Assembly: GCA_016790635.1 (NCBI GenBank)
Contig: JAEUOR010000013.1
Coordinates: 202,336 to 266,335 of the forward strand
Length of the DNA: 64,000 nt
DNA from: Burkholderiales bacterium
Lineage (GTDB): Bacteria; Pseudomonadota; Gammaproteobacteria; Burkholderiales; JAEUOS01
Direction of reading: 5' to 3'
The notes beneath the pieces are model-generated. The model was not told the DNA's origin, did no database searches, and worked only from the letters and a program-made list of their open reading frames with translations. Of the stretch, positions 40,305-50,590 are shown in pieces (positions within the stretch are counted from its first letter, which is position 1; each line of letters begins with the position of its first letter). The position numbers and the translations under genes are program-made.

Positions 40305-43202
40305 ATGCAGGTAGTGCAAGACGTCGAAGCGGCGCGCGTGCCGGTTTCATCCATGCCTGTCGAAGGGCCTGCGCGCGGGCATGCGGAGGGTACGCAGTAC
40401 CGCGTGATTCGTCGCAACGGCGCTGTGGTTTCGTTCGAGCCGTCCAAGGTCACCATAGCAATGACCAAGGCGTTCCTGGCCGTGAGCGGCGGGCAAGGTG
40501 CCGCGTCTGCGCGCATCCGCGAAGTCGTGGCCGGCCTCACCGACGCTGTTGTCGGCGCCCTGATGCGCCGACAGCCCAATGGCGGCACGTTTCACATCGA
40601 AGACATACAGGATCAGGTCGAGTTGTCCCTGATGCGTTCCGGCGAACACGAGGTGGCTCGCGCCTATGTGTTGTATCGGGAAAAGCGCGCCGAGGAGCGG
40701 GCGCGGGCCAAGGAGCAGGCCAGCCCGCAGGCGCCTGCCGGGTTGTCGATCACCGATGACTCGGGCCGCAAGGCGCCCCTCGACCACGGGCGCCTGCAGG
40801 CCCTGATTGAGGCTGCTTGCGCTGGGCTCGCGGGTGTCAGCGCGGGACCGATCCTCGAATCGACGATCCGCAATCTCTACGATGGAGTCCCGGCAGCGGA
40901 GGTTCGCAAAGGCCTGATTCTTTCTGCCCGCACCCTCATCGAATCGGACCCGTCCTACGGTTATGTGACCGCGCGCCTGTTGCTGCACGACATCCGCCAT
41001 GAGGTGCTGGGCGAAGAACTGACGCAGGCCGAGATGGAGTCCAGGTACGCGGGCTATTTCGGGCAATTCATCAAGCGGGGCATCGCCGCAGAGTTGCTGG
41101 ATGAGCGCCTCGGACACTTCGATTTGAAGCGTCTGGGCAAGGCGCTGGTGGGATCGCGCGACAGCCAGTTCGAGTATCTCGGACTGCAAACCCTGTACGA
41201 CCGCTATTTCCTTCACGAAGACGAGCGGCGCATTGAATTGCCGCAGGCGTTTTTCATGCGCGTCGCGATGGGCCTCGCGCTCAACGAGATCGATCGCGAG
41301 GCACGGGCCATCGAGTTCTACGAAGTCCTGTCGCGCTTCGATTTCATGTCGTCCACCCCGACGCTGTTCAACTCCGGCACCTTGCGCTCCCAGCTTTCAT
41401 CCTGCTACCTGACCACGGTCGCAGACGACCTGGACGGCATCTACGAGGCGATCAAGGAGAATGCGCTGTTGTCGAAGTTCGCCGGCGGATTGGGTAATGA
41501 CTGGACTCCGGTCAGGGCGCTCGGCAGCTATATCAAGGGCACCAACGGGAAGTCGCAGGGCGTGGTGCCCTTTCTAAAAGTGGTCAATGACACCGCGGTC
41601 GCGGTCAATCAGGGCGGCAAGCGCAAGGGCGCGGTGTGTGCGTACCTCGAGACCTGGCATCTGGACATCGAGGAGTTCCTGGAGTTGCGCAAGAACACCG
41701 GCGACGACCGGCGCCGCACCCATGACATGAACACGGCGAACTGGATTCCAGACCTGTTCATGAAGCGGGTCATGGAGAACGGTGAGTGGACGCTGTTCTC
41801 GCCGTCCGATGCGACTGACCTGCACGACAAGTTTGGAAGGGAATTCGAGCGCGCCTACCTGGGTTACGAGGCGCGGGCCGCCGCAGGCGAGCTCAAGCTT
41901 TTCAAGAAGGTCGCTGCAGTGGCATTGTGGCGCAAGATGCTGTCGATGCTGTTCGAGACCGGGCATCCCTGGTTCACCTGGAAGGACGCCTGCAACATCC
42001 GCTCGCCGCAATCGCACGTCGGCGTGGTGCATTCCTCGAACCTGTGCACTGAAATCACTCTCAACACCAACGCGGACGAGATCGCCGTCTGCAACTTGGG
42101 ATCCGTCAATCTGCGCGCCCACCTGAAGGACGGGCGTATCGACCACGAAAAGCTCAAGCGCACCATTTCGACGGCGATGCGCATGCTCGACAACGTGATC
42201 GACATCAACTACTACGCTGTCGGCAAGGCGCGCAACTCAAACCAGAAACACCGTCCGGTGGGGCTGGGCATCATGGCATTTCAGGATTGCCTGCACGAAC
42301 TGCGAATCCCCTATGCATCGCATGAGGCGGTGGAGTTCGCCGACGAGTCAATGGAGGCGGTCTGCTACCAGGCTTACTGGGCGTCCACCGAATTGGCGGC
42401 CGAGCGTGGGCGTTACAGTTCCTTCAAGGGATCGCTTTGGGACCGGGATATCCTGCCGCAAGACACCATCCGCCTGCTGCGTGAGGCGCGTGGTGGTTAT
42501 GTCGATGTGGATGAGTCGACCAAGCTTGACTGGAACGCACTGCGCGAGCGGATCCGCAAGCACGGCATGCGCAACTCGAACTGCATTGCGATTGCCCCGA
42601 CGGCGACGATCTCCAACATCATCGGCGTGTCTGCCTGCATCGAGCCGACTTTTCAGAACTTGTTCGTCAAATCCAATCTTTCCGGCGAGTTCACCGTGGT
42701 CAACGAGTACCTCGTGCGCGACTTGAAGCGCCTGGGCTTGTGGGACAGCGTCATGATCGCCGACCTCAAGTACTTCGACGGTTCGCTGGCCAAGATCGAT
42801 CGTGTGCCGCCAGAGATTCGCGCTCTTTACGCGACAGCCTTTGAAGTCGAACCCGCGTGGGTCGTCGAAGCGGCGGCGCGTCGCCAGAAGTGGATCGACC
42901 AGGCACAGTCGCTAAACATTTACATGGCTGGCGCGTCGGGCAAGAAGCTGGACGATACCTACAAGCTTGCCTGGCTGCGCGGGCTGAAGACGACCTATTA
43001 CCTGCGCACGCTCGGCGCCACGAATGCGGAGAAATCAACGGTCAAGGCAGGTCAGTTGAATGCCGTGCCGGCGCATGGCGGCAATGGTCATGGGACCGCA
43101 GCTGCTGGCACAGAGGAGTCGGTGTCCGCGGAGGTGGTCGGTGCGGCCTGCATGTTGCGGCCGGGCGACCCCGGGTTTGCCGACTGCGAAGCTTGCCAGT
43201 GA
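40305..43202 (+). CDS. nrdA: Class I ribonucleotide reductase large subunit
   Basis: Catalytic alpha subunit that reduces ribonucleoside diphosphates. Shine-Dalgarno AGGAG precedes ATG 40305. An ATP-cone lies at residues ~30-118 and a second cone-like domain at ~145-235, as in Pseudomonas aeruginosa NrdA. The barrel has the active-site cysteines in SQLSSCYLT and SNLCTEITLNTN, and AVCNLGSVNL. The C-terminal pair for thioredoxin exchange is in ADCEACQ. 965 aa. Co-transcribed with nrdB (44-bp gap). Confidence 0.96.
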   Translation: MQVVQDVEAARVPVSSMPVEGPARGHAEGTQYRVIRRNGAVVSFEPSKVTIAMTKAFLAVSGGQGAASARIREVVAGLTDAVVGALMRRQPNGGTFHIEDIQDQVELSLMRSGEHEVARAYVLYREKRAEERARAKEQASPQAPAGLSITDDSGRKAPLDHGRLQALIEAACAGLAGVSAGPILESTIRNLYDGVPAAEVRKGLILSARTLIESDPSYGYVTARLLLHDIRHEVLGEELTQAEMESRYAGYFGQFIKRGIAAELLDERLGHFDLKRLGKALVGSRDSQFEYLGLQTLYDRYFLHEDERRIELPQAFFMRVAMGLALNEIDREARAIEFYEVLSRFDFMSSTPTLFNSGTLRSQLSSCYLTTVADDLDGIYEAIKENALLSKFAGGLGNDWTPVRALGSYIKGTNGKSQGVVPFLKVVNDTAVAVNQGGKRKGAVCAYLETWHLDIEEFLELRKNTGDDRRRTHDMNTANWIPDLFMKRVMENGEWTLFSPSDATDLHDKFGREFERAYLGYEARAAAGELKLFKKVAAVALWRKMLSMLFETGHPWFTWKDACNIRSPQSHVGVVHSSNLCTEITLNTNADEIAVCNLGSVNLRAHLKDGRIDHEKLKRTISTAMRMLDNVIDINYYAVGKARNSNQKHRPVGLGIMAFQDCLHELRIPYASHEAVEFADESMEAVCYQAYWASTELAAERGRYSSFKGSLWDRDILPQDTIRLLREARGGYVDVDESTKLDWNALRERIRKHGMRNSNCIAIAPTATISNIIGVSACIEPTFQNLFVKSNLSGEFTVVNEYLVRDLKRLGLWDSVMIADLKYFDGSLAKIDRVPPEIRALYATAFEVEPAWVVEAAARRQKWIDQAQSLNIYMAGASGKKLDDTYKLAWLRGLKTTYYLRTLGATNAEKSTVKAGQLNAVPAHGGNGHGTAAAGTEESVSAEVVGAACMLRPGDPGFADCEACQ

Positions 43203-43246
43203 TGCAACGGACTTGCCACCAGTAGAACGAGAACAGGAGAGTCTGC

Positions 43247-44440
43247 ATGTTGAGTTTTGAAGACGAAACGGCGCCGAGCGCGCGTCCAGGTTTGCAAGGC
43301 AGGACGCTCGGCTTGCAGTCCGTCAGCGTCGCAACGTCGGCGGCGCTGGGCGGCATGGCGCCTCCACTGGCAGGCATGCCGCTGGCCGGCCGGGCGGTTG
43401 CGGAGAACCCGGCATCGTCGAATCGGCGCGTCAATGTCGCCGACAAGCGCATCATCAACGGGCAGACCGACGTCAATCAGCTTGTGCCGTTCAAGTACAA
43501 ATGGGCATGGCAGAAATACCTTGATTCCTGCGCCAACCACTGGATGCCGCAGGAAATCAACATGAATCGCGACATCGCGCTTTGGCGTGACCCGAAGGGT
43601 TTGACCGAGGATGAACGCCGCATCATCAAGCGCAATCTGGGGTTTTTTGTCACCGCCGACAGCCTCGCCGCCAACAACATCGTGTTGGGCACCTATCGGC
43701 ACATCACCGCCCCCGAGTGTCGCCAGTATCTGCTGCGTCAGGCGTTCGAAGAGGCGATCCATACGCACGCCTATCAGTACATCGTCGAGTCGCTGGGCCT
43801 GGAAGAGGCGGAGATCTTCAATGCCTACCACGAGGTGACGTCGATTCGCGCCAAGGATGAGTTCCTCATCCCCTTCATCGAGACGCTGACAGACCCTCAT
43901 TTCCAGACCGGCACGGATGCGGCGGACCAGAAGCTCCTCAAGAGCCTGATCGTCTTTTCCTGCCTCATGGAGGGTCTCTTCTTCTATGTCGGATTCACGC
44001 AAATCCTCGCGATGGGTCGGCAGAACAAGATGACCGGATCGGCCGAGCAGTATCAATACATCCTGCGCGATGAGTCGATGCACTGCAATTTCGGCATCGA
44101 CCTGGTCAATCAGTTGAAAATGGAGAATCCTCATCTCTGGACGCCGCAGTTTCGCGAGGAGATCCGCAGTTTGTTTCACGATGCTGTTGAACTTGAGTAC
44201 CGTTACGCCGAAGACACGATGCCGCGTGGCGTCCTCGGACTCAATGCGCCCATGTTCAAGGGTTACCTGCGCTACATCGCAAACCGCCGTTGTCACCAGA
44301 TAGGTATTGACCCGCTCTTCGCGAACGAAGAGAATCCATTCCCGTGGATGAGCGAGATGATCGATCTGAAGAAGGAGCGCAATTTCTTTGAGACGCGGGT
44401 CATCGAGTACCAGACAGGGGGAGCGTTGGTCTGGGAGTGA
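43247..44440 (+). CDS. nrdB: Class I ribonucleotide reductase radical subunit
   Basis: Beta subunit that holds the diiron-tyrosyl radical cofactor. Ligands match class Ia: Asp138, Glu169, His172, Glu242, Glu276 and His279, with the radical Tyr176 in [11 protein letters not shown]. The C-terminal tail (GGALVWE) should dock to NrdA. The first ~60 residues are a low-complexity Ala/Gly/Pro extension not needed for the fold. ATG 43247 follows AGGAGAG. 397 aa. Confidence 0.96.
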   Translation: MLSFEDETAPSARPGLQGRTLGLQSVSVATSAALGGMAPPLAGMPLAGRAVAENPASSNRRVNVADKRIINGQTDVNQLVPFKYKWAWQKYLDSCANHWMPQEINMNRDIALWRDPKGLTEDERRIIKRNLGFFVTADSLAANNIVLGTYRHITAPECRQYLLRQAFEEAIHTHAYQYIVESLGLEEAEIFNAYHEVTSIRAKDEFLIPFIETLTDPHFQTGTDAADQKLLKSLIVFSCLMEGLFFYVGFTQILAMGRQNKMTGSAEQYQYILRDESMHCNFGIDLVNQLKMENPHLWTPQFREEIRSLFHDAVELEYRYAEDTMPRGVLGLNAPMFKGYLRYIANRRCHQIGIDPLFANEENPFPWMSEMIDLKKERNFFETRVIEYQTGGALVWE

Positions 44441-44801
44441 AAAAGGCAATCCGCAAGTTTTCTGCGCATGACAAGTACTACTGAATGGATTTTTTGAACG
44501 AATCGCTTTTTGATGGGGAAATCGGGCGAGCGCCGATCGGCGTGCCAGGGGAGAGTATCCCTTGCGCACCGGCGGTGAAGCGCGGGTTCCCGCATCTCCT
44601 CCAAGAAAAACGCCGGGCGTCGAACGCACCGGCGTTTTTTTTGTGGGCGTGGGATTCGCGGTCTGCGTCGGTTGGCCGGCGTGACGCGTACAGGATTCAT
44701 TAGCGCAAGAAGTCGTCATCGCTTGCGCCGATGAATAATCCGGGCCGGTATGGACGGGTTTTCCAGTAGTTTCACTTGACTCTCACAGAAGGAGCAACAC
44801 C
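44441..44801. other. Intergenic region between nrdB and the H1-like gene
   Basis: 361 bp without a convincing gene; a 72-codon frame at 44485-44703 lacks homology and runs through the terminator. The region holds the nrdAB terminator (44605-44642) and must hold the promoter of the H1-like gene, but I see no clear -35/-10 pair. A good ribosome-binding site (AGAAGGAG) precedes the ATG at 44802. Confidence 0.5.
44605..44642 (+). terminator. Rho-independent terminator of nrdAB
   Basis: ACGCCGG and CCGGCGT pair around a 12-nt loop, extended by A/T pairs, and are followed by eight Ts. It lies about 165 bp after the nrdB stop and is the strongest terminator in the window. Confidence 0.9.
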
Positions 44802-45143
44802 ATGGCAACAGCCAAGAAAGCAGCGAAGAAGCCCGCAGCGAAGAAGCCTGCGGTGAAAAAAGCGGCCAAGAAGCCGGCCGCCAAGAAGCCGGCGGCCAAG
44901 AAGGCCGCCAAGAAGCCGGCCAAGAAGGCGGCGAAGAAAGCAGCCAAAAAGCCTGCGAAAAAGGCGGCCAAGAAAGCGGCCAAGAAGGCCGCCAAGAAGC
45001 CGGCCAAGAAAAAAGCTTCGAAAGCAAAGCCTGCCGCAAAGCCTGCGGCGGCGGCCAAGCCCTCCACGGCGGCAGCGCCGGGCGCACGCCCGGCGCTCAA
45101 TCCCGCCGCGGCGTGGCCTTTCCCGACGGGAAGCCGCCCCTAG
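44802..45143 (+). CDS. Histone H1-like Lys/Ala-rich DNA-binding protein
   Basis: 113 aa, almost entirely KKAAKKPA-type repeats for the first ~75 residues, then an Ala/Pro/Lys tail ending in NPAAAWPFPTGSRP. Such proteins (BpH1, AlgP/HctB-like) are common in betaproteobacteria and bind DNA as nucleoid or regulatory factors. The repeats are prone to length change by slippage. Flanked by its own terminator, so it is probably monocistronic. Confidence 0.85.
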   Translation: MATAKKAAKKPAAKKPAVKKAAKKPAAKKPAAKKAAKKPAKKAAKKAAKKPAKKAAKKAAKKAAKKPAKKKASKAKPAAKPAAAAKPSTAAAPGARPALNPAAAWPFPTGSRP

Positions 45144-45156
45144 GCTTTGCGCATCG

Positions 45157-45181
45157 GCCGGCCGCGAGGTTTGCGGCCGGC
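45157..45181. other. GC-rich perfect hairpin after the H1-like gene
   Basis: GCCGGCCGC and GCGGCCGGC pair perfectly around GAGGTTT. No T-tract follows, but the terminator at 45191 starts 10 bp later, so the two may act together. Confidence 0.6.
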
Positions 45182-45190
45182 ACCTTCTAC

Positions 45191-45229
45191 AATCCGCAGT
45201 TCCGGTCCTGCCGGTGCTGCGGATTTTTT
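45191..45229 (+). terminator. Rho-independent terminator of the H1-like gene
   Basis: AATCCGCAG and CTGCGGATT form a 9-bp stem, with an inner CCGG/CCGG pair, and the tail is TTTTTT. Located about 50 bp after the H1-like stop. Confidence 0.85.
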
Positions 45230-45281
45230 CTGGTGCCCGAGCACGTGGCACAAATTCGCCCGGATCGTCCTGGGAGGCACG

Positions 45282-45860
45282 TTGATCGATGACGTAGTCT
45301 GGATCGTTTTGCGAGCGATCTACTGGGTGCTGATGCCCGCCGCGTTGCTGCGCCTGTACATGCAGGCGCGCCGCATTCCCATGCGCAACGCACTCGGCAG
45401 GTTCATCTTCACGGTGACAGACTGGATCGTCGTACCGCTCCGGCGAATTCTGCCGGGCCTGCGGGGATTCGATTGGGCGAGCCTGCTGGCTGCACTAATG
45501 ATTGAAATGGCGCAACGCCTGCTTTTCGACCTCTTGACCGGCCGGATGGCGATCTTCAAGGGCGCCGTGCTGCCATGGCTGGCGTCTTCCGTTTTTGGAT
45601 TCTTGTCTGCGATCGTCGTCGTGGCCACGGTTTGCGTGATCGCTTACGCCATTCTTTCCTGGGTGCGCACGGATTCCGAGATCGGCGACGTCCTGGAAGC
45701 CCTGGTCAATCCGCTGTTGCGCCCGCTGCGAAGGCGCATGCCGATGGTTGGCGGGTTCGACCTGTCGCCACTTGTATTGCTGGTGGCCTTGCAGGTGCTC
45801 TCGGTGATCCTGGATCACTCCCAGGCGAGCATCGCGTCGGCGCTTGTCCAGCGCCGTTAG
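45282..45860 (+). CDS. YggT family membrane protein
   Basis: 192 aa with two YGGT units, each a pair of hydrophobic helices around a Pro/Arg-rich turn (VTDWIVVPLRRILPG and LVNPLLRPLRRRMPM). TTG 45282 is chosen because GGGAGG sits just upstream; the frame extends further upstream but crosses the terminator at 45191. The family is linked to membrane or osmotic homeostasis and cell division. Convergent with the lipoprotein gene, 8 bp apart. Confidence 0.85.
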   Translation: MIDDVVWIVLRAIYWVLMPAALLRLYMQARRIPMRNALGRFIFTVTDWIVVPLRRILPGLRGFDWASLLAALMIEMAQRLLFDLLTGRMAIFKGAVLPWLASSVFGFLSAIVVVATVCVIAYAILSWVRTDSEIGDVLEALVNPLLRPLRRRMPMVGGFDLSPLVLLVALQVLSVILDHSQASIASALVQRR

Positions 45861-45868
45861 GCCAGCCT

Positions 45869-46351
45869 CTATCGCGTCACGCGGGTCACGCCGCCGCCGG
45901 AAACCAGTCGAACGCGCTCGCCCGGCCGAAACGTGTCGTCGGCCTCCTGGGTGATCGCGCGCAACTCGCCGTTGTCCAGCTTGACCGTGATCTCGAGCCC
46001 AGCCTTGCGGGTAAAGGCGCCTTCGGCTGCCTGGCCGGCCAGGCCGCCTGCCACGGCGCCCAGCACTGCCCCGATGGTTGCACCCCGGCCGCCGCCGACG
46101 TTGCTACCTGCGATACCCCCGACCACGCCGCCCGCGGCTGCGCCGACGCCGGTGCGCTGCGGTTCGATGGTGACATTGCGGACACTCTCGACAATGGCCA
46201 TGCGCACCGTTTGTTCGCGCTGGGCTTGGCCCGGCGTGTACACGCCGCCGGAACTCGAGCCGGTCGCGCATCCGCCGAGCAACAGTGCGCCGGCCAAAAG
46301 GCCGGCCAGGGCCGCAAGACGGGACGCTGAGATTCGGACAGAGGGTGACAT
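45869..46351 (-). CDS. Glycine-zipper outer-membrane lipoprotein (SlyB/Pcp-like)
   Basis: 160 aa. The signal sequence ends in LLGGC (lipid Cys at residue 28). A long glycine-zipper stretch follows (about 75-110: GVGAAAGGVVGGIAGSNVGG), then a beta-rich SlyB-type domain with EITVKLDNGELRAITQ. ATG 46351 has AGGAG upstream. SlyB-like proteins support outer-membrane integrity. Confidence 0.9.
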   Translation of the reverse strand: MSPSVRISASRLAALAGLLAGALLLGGCATGSSSGGVYTPGQAQREQTVRMAIVESVRNVTIEPQRTGVGAAAGGVVGGIAGSNVGGGRGATIGAVLGAVAGGLAGQAAEGAFTRKAGLEITVKLDNGELRAITQEADDTFRPGERVRLVSGGGVTRVTR

Positions 46352-46376
46352 AGGGGCAAGCTCCTGAGCTAAAGGA

Positions 46377-47324
46377 TCACCATAGAGAAAATCCGAAATG
46401 CCGCGCATATTCCTCACCGATACGGGCGCGGTCGCCGGTATGGTTCTGCGCACCTCGGCTGGCGATCTTGAGGCTGCCCATCAGGCTTGCCAGCCGACCG
46501 GTCTCTTCCCATTCGAGTTTGTTGCTAATTCCATACAGCAGCCCCGCGCGATAAGCATCGCCGCAACCGGTCGGGTCAACCAGCGCTTCCGGCTTAACGC
46601 TCGGGATGTCAAGGCGTTGACCCTGGGCAAAAATCGTCGAGCCCTCGCCTCCCCTTGTGACAACGAAACCCTTGACGAGTTTCGCCAGCGCCTCGACTTT
46701 CTCGCCGGTTTTCTCTTCCATCAGGCGGGCCTCGTAGTCATTGACTGCGACGAAGCTCGCCAACCCGATCAATTCCCGCAGGTCGTCACCGTTGAACATC
46801 GGCAGGCCCTGGCCCGGATCGAACACGAAGGGAATGCCTGCTGCTGCAAACTCGCGCGCATGCGCAACCATGCCGTCGCGCCCGTCGGGCGCGACGATGC
46901 CCAGCCCGACGTCGGCAGCGTCACCGACATGATTCACATGCGAGGCCGACATGGCTCCCGGATGAAAGGCCGTGATCTGGTTGTCGTCCAGGTCGGTGGT
47001 GATGAAGGCTTGCGCAGTGAAGGTGCCCGGGACCACGGCGACATGGCGCGAGTCCAGGCCGGCAGACTGCAGCCTTTCAAAATAGGCGTCGGAGTCTTCC
47101 CCAACCGAAGCCATGATCAGAGGCGCGTCGTGAGGGCCCGACGAGAGCATCTTCAGGTTATGGGCGATGTTGCCGGCGCAGCCGCCAAACTCGCGGCGCA
47201 TCTCCGGTACCAGGAACGCCACGTTCAGAATGTGGGTCTGGTCGGGGAGGATGTGATCCTTGAATCGCCCCTGGAAGACCATGATGTTGTCGTAGGCCAT
47301 CGAACCGCAGATCAGAACCGGCAT
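46377..47324 (-). CDS. PfkB-family sugar/adenosine kinase
   Basis: 315-aa carbohydrate kinase of the ribokinase fold. N-terminal FGGCAGNIAHNLKML and the C-terminal anion-hole motif DPTGCGDAYRAGLL with the catalytic Asp are clear. It is close to bacterial proteins annotated as adenosine kinase or ribokinase; the substrate cannot be settled from sequence. ATG 47324 (MPVLICGSMAYDN) is chosen. It follows the zinc-ribbon protein gene on the same strand. Confidence 0.87.
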   Translation of the reverse strand: MPVLICGSMAYDNIMVFQGRFKDHILPDQTHILNVAFLVPEMRREFGGCAGNIAHNLKMLSSGPHDAPLIMASVGEDSDAYFERLQSAGLDSRHVAVVPGTFTAQAFITTDLDDNQITAFHPGAMSASHVNHVGDAADVGLGIVAPDGRDGMVAHAREFAAAGIPFVFDPGQGLPMFNGDDLRELIGLASFVAVNDYEARLMEEKTGEKVEALAKLVKGFVVTRGGEGSTIFAQGQRLDIPSVKPEALVDPTGCGDAYRAGLLYGISNKLEWEETGRLASLMGSLKIASRGAQNHTGDRARIGEEYARHFGFSLW

Positions 47325-47403
47325 GAGTCCCCTCTCCAATGGCGCCGGGCGATGGCCGGGCGTCCGCAGGCATCGATTCTAGCGATTCGGCAGACCGCAA
47401 CGA

Positions 47404-48237
47404 TCAGGGGTAGAACGCGTACAGACGATAGCCGCTGGCACGCACCTGCAAGGCGTCGATCCAGACCTTGACCACAACCTCCGCGCCGGCATCGATGGTC
47501 TGGACGCCCGGGGCGTAATCCGCAGGGGTGAGCACCTTGCGCACCAGCGCCGCTTCCTGTGCGTCAGTGAGCGCGAGCTCTAGGTGCGGTGCCGGCTGCG
47601 AAAAGCCCGCACGATTGCGGACAATCGCGGACAACGCCAGGAGGTTGCGTGTCGCCGGGTCGGCTTGCAGATCCGATGATTCAATGCTGATCGACTGTGC
47701 GTCGAGCGGCACATCGACACGACAACCCAGCCTTTCGCAGGCGGCTTCCAGCAGCACGCGGGATTCCGGAAATTGGGCGGCAATGCGGTCCTTGTGAAAC
47801 CAGACACCTTGGACAGCCAGGGCAACGACCGCGAGGCAGCAGCCGACCACGGCCGTCCAGGTACGGCGCGGTCGCGACTCGGAGAGCAGGGAGAGGGTGA
47901 CAGGGGGCACGATCGGCGCTGCGACTGCTTGTGCCGGCTGTTCGTTGGCACTTGCGGACCCTGCGTAGGCCTGCACTTCACCCGCGCCGCCCGCCGCCGA
48001 CGCTTGGCCTTGCTCCTCTGGCGACCTACTGTGCAGGTCTGTGGAGTCCGTGAACAGGTCGTAGGATTGGGCTGTCGAGTTTGTATCGGAGTCGATGTCC
48101 GCCGGCTGTACAACGAGATGGTCAAGCGCGCTGAATACCCGGGAGCAGTTGCCGCAGCGCACCCGGCCATGCCGCGAGGCGAGTTGGTCGGTGCTGAGGC
48201 GAAAGACGGTGGAGCAGGCCGGGCAGCGCGTCAGCAT
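47404..48237 (-). CDS. Zinc-ribbon (MJ0042-type) and DUF3426 protein
   Basis: 277 aa. An N-terminal zinc ribbon (CPAC at 5-8, CGNC at 28-31), a low-complexity linker, one transmembrane helix (about 130-150), then an extracytoplasmic DUF3426 domain (ATRNLLALSAIVRN, LELALTDAQEA, VKVWIDA). ATG 48237 begins MLTRCPACSTVF. The family sits after prmA in betaproteobacteria. Function unknown. Confidence 0.88.
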   Translation of the reverse strand: MLTRCPACSTVFRLSTDQLASRHGRVRCGNCSRVFSALDHLVVQPADIDSDTNSTAQSYDLFTDSTDLHSRSPEEQGQASAAGGAGEVQAYAGSASANEQPAQAVAAPIVPPVTLSLLSESRPRRTWTAVVGCCLAVVALAVQGVWFHKDRIAAQFPESRVLLEAACERLGCRVDVPLDAQSISIESSDLQADPATRNLLALSAIVRNRAGFSQPAPHLELALTDAQEAALVRKVLTPADYAPGVQTIDAGAEVVVKVWIDALQVRASGYRLYAFYP

Positions 48238-48295
48238 GTCGTGGATAAAAGGGGTACCCGCATGTCGTGCACGCGTCCGCGGCGCGGATCCGGCG

Positions 48296-49222
48296 TCAAG
48301 GCTTGCGTCCGTGCAGACACACCCAGCCCTCGGAGCGGCCGAAAACCGAAAGTGCCATCCAAGGTAGGTAGCGTGCCATGAGTTCGTCGGCCTGCGTTTC
48401 GAGGATACCAGACAGTACGAGTCGGCCGCCGTTCGTGACGTGCCCTGCGAGTGCTGGTGCCAGCACTCGCAGGGGGTTGGCAAGAATGTTCGCAACTACA
48501 ACGGCGCACTTGAGGTCAAGGGGGGTGCTGCTGTCGCGCACCTCGACTGCACAGTGATTGGCCGCGACGTTGTCGCGCGCGGCAGCCACTGCCTGCGCGT
48601 CGATGTCGACTGCATAGACCGGACTTGCCCCTAGCTTTGCTGCGGCGATCGCAAGAATCCCCGATCCGCAGCCATAGTCGAGCAGCGATTCGCCGGGCGT
48701 CAGCTGCGCATCCAGCCATTCAAGGCAGAGACGAGTGGTCGGATGACTGCCGGTACCAAAGGCGAGGCCTGGATCGACCCGGACCGCCAGGGCCGGCGGG
48801 CGCGGAGGATCGTGCCATGTCGGCACGATCCACAGGCGCGGAGAAACCTGGATGGGTTCGAACTGCGCCTGTGTCTCGCGTACCCAGTCACGTGCCGGGA
48901 CCCCGAGGGTGCGGTAGGCAGGCGCGGAAGCGAAACCGCAGATTTGCAGCGCGCGCGCGACAAGGGTCGCGGGGTCTTGCGCCAAGTCGATGAGCGCCGT
49001 GACGCGGTTGCGCGGCCACGCCGTTTGCGGCGCCTGCCCGGGCTCTCCGAAAATCGCCGCTTCGGCGGCGCTGCCGGCGTCTGCATCCTCGATGGCTGCC
49101 GACATGGCGCCGGCCTCGATCAGCGCGTCGCACCACGCCTCGGCTTCGGCCTGGTCGCATTCAAACCGGACTTCCAGCCATGCAGTGCCTTGTGCCGGGG
49201 ATGGCTGATCCTGCTCAGGCAT
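48296..49222 (-). CDS. prmA: Ribosomal protein L11 methyltransferase
   Basis: SAM-dependent trimethylation of ribosomal protein uL11. N-terminal substrate-binding domain, then the methyltransferase core: [34 protein letters not shown] and [10 protein letters not shown]. 308 aa is standard. The ATG lies 8 bp inside the accC 3' end, so it is coupled to accC. Confidence 0.96.
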   Translation of the reverse strand: MPEQDQPSPAQGTAWLEVRFECDQAEAEAWCDALIEAGAMSAAIEDADAGSAAEAAIFGEPGQAPQTAWPRNRVTALIDLAQDPATLVARALQICGFASAPAYRTLGVPARDWVRETQAQFEPIQVSPRLWIVPTWHDPPRPPALAVRVDPGLAFGTGSHPTTRLCLEWLDAQLTPGESLLDYGCGSGILAIAAAKLGASPVYAVDIDAQAVAAARDNVAANHCAVEVRDSSTPLDLKCAVVVANILANPLRVLAPALAGHVTNGGRLVLSGILETQADELMARYLPWMALSVFGRSEGWVCLHGRKP

Positions 49223-50567
49223 TCTTGAGTGCGGCGAGCTTGTTCTCGAGATAGTGGATCGAGGTCCCGCCGGCGATGAAGTTGGTGTCGTCTACCAGTT
49301 GGCGGTGTAGCGGCAGGTTGGTCTTGATTCCTTCGATGACGGTCTCGGATAGCGCGATGCGCATGCGCGCGAGGGCCTGTGCGCGATCGCCGCCGTGGGT
49401 GATCAGCTTGCCGATCATCGAATCGTAGTTGGGAGGGACAAAATAATTGGCATACGCATGCGAGTCGACCCGCACGCCGGGCCCGCCGGCAGGGTGATAG
49501 GCGGTGATCCGGCCTGGCGAAGGAACAAAGGTGAAGGGGTCCTCCGCGTTGATGCGACACTCGATGGCGTGTCCGCGCAGCACGATATCGCGCTGGCGGA
49601 AGGACAGGCGTTCACCGCTGGCGACGCGTATCTGCTCCTGGATGATGTCGATTCCCGTGATCATCTCGGTGACCGGGTGCTCGACCTGCACGCGGGTGTT
49701 CATTTCGATGAAATAGAAGCTCCCGCCCTCAAAAAGAAACTCGAAGGTGCCGGCTCCGCGGTAGCCGATCTTGCGGCAGGCGTCGGCGCAGCGCTCGCCG
49801 ATACGTTCCACGAGGCGCCTGGCGATCCCTGGAGCCGGTGCTTCCTCGATGATCTTCTGGTGACGCCGCTGCATCGAGCAATCGCGATCCGATAGCCAGA
49901 CCGCGTTGCGATGGGAGTCGGCAAGCACCTGGATCTCGATGTGCCGAGGCTGCTCCAGAAACTTTTCCATGTAGACCGTCGGGTTGCCGAAGGCCGCCTG
50001 CGCCTCGCTACGCGTCAGGTTGACTGCATTGATCAGGGCGGCCTCGGTGTGGACCACACGCATGCCGCGCCCGCCTCCGCCGCCCGAGGCCTTGATGATG
50101 ACCGGATAGCGGACTTCGCGCGCGATGCGCACGACCTCTTTCGGGTCATCCGGCAGTGCGTCGGGCGACCCCGGGACCGTGGGCACCCCCGCCTTGACCA
50201 TGGCTTGCTTGGCCGACACCTTGTCGCCCATCAGGCGTATGGAATCGGCCTTCGGGCCGATGAACACGAAGCCGCTTTTTTCCACCCGTTCGGCGAAATC
50301 GGCGTTCTCGGACAGGAAACCATAGCCGGGATGAATCGCCTCTGCATCGGTGACCTCTGCCGCACTGATGATGGCAGCCATGTTGAGGTAGCTCTGCGGG
50401 CTTGGGGCAGGGCCGATGCAGACCGATTCATCGGCGAGCTTGACGTATTTGGCCTGCGCATCGGCTTCGGAGTAGACCACCACGGTACGGATCCCCATCT
50501 CGCGACAGGCGCGTTGGATCCGCAGGGCGATTTCGCCTCGATTTGCGATCAAAACCTTACCAAACAT
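49215..50567 (-). CDS. accC: Acetyl-CoA carboxylase, biotin carboxylase subunit
   Basis: ATP-dependent carboxylation of biotin on AccB, the first half-reaction of fatty-acid synthesis. ATP-grasp enzyme of 450 aa: [44 protein letters not shown] and ECRINAEDP. It follows accB by 23 bp. Confidence 0.98.
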   Translation of the reverse strand: MFGKVLIANRGEIALRIQRACREMGIRTVVVYSEADAQAKYVKLADESVCIGPAPSPQSYLNMAAIISAAEVTDAEAIHPGYGFLSENADFAERVEKSGFVFIGPKADSIRLMGDKVSAKQAMVKAGVPTVPGSPDALPDDPKEVVRIAREVRYPVIIKASGGGGGRGMRVVHTEAALINAVNLTRSEAQAAFGNPTVYMEKFLEQPRHIEIQVLADSHRNAVWLSDRDCSMQRRHQKIIEEAPAPGIARRLVERIGERCADACRKIGYRGAGTFEFLFEGGSFYFIEMNTRVQVEHPVTEMITGIDIIQEQIRVASGERLSFRQRDIVLRGHAIECRINAEDPFTFVPSPGRITAYHPAGGPGVRVDSHAYANYFVPPNYDSMIGKLITHGGDRAQALARMRIALSETVIEGIKTNLPLHRQLVDDTNFIAGGTSIHYLENKLAALKNA

Positions 50568-50590
50568 GGCTATCGTCTTCCAAAATCGGC

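Noticed and set aside
44485..44703. 72-codon frame after nrdB
   Set aside because: No homology or ribosome-binding site and it spans a strong terminator.
43088..44719. 543-codon minus-strand frame
   Set aside because: Antisense to nrdB and it crosses the nrdAB terminator.
44802..45030. Repeat array that could suggest CRISPR
   Set aside because: Repeats are in-frame Lys/Ala codons of one gene, with no spacers.
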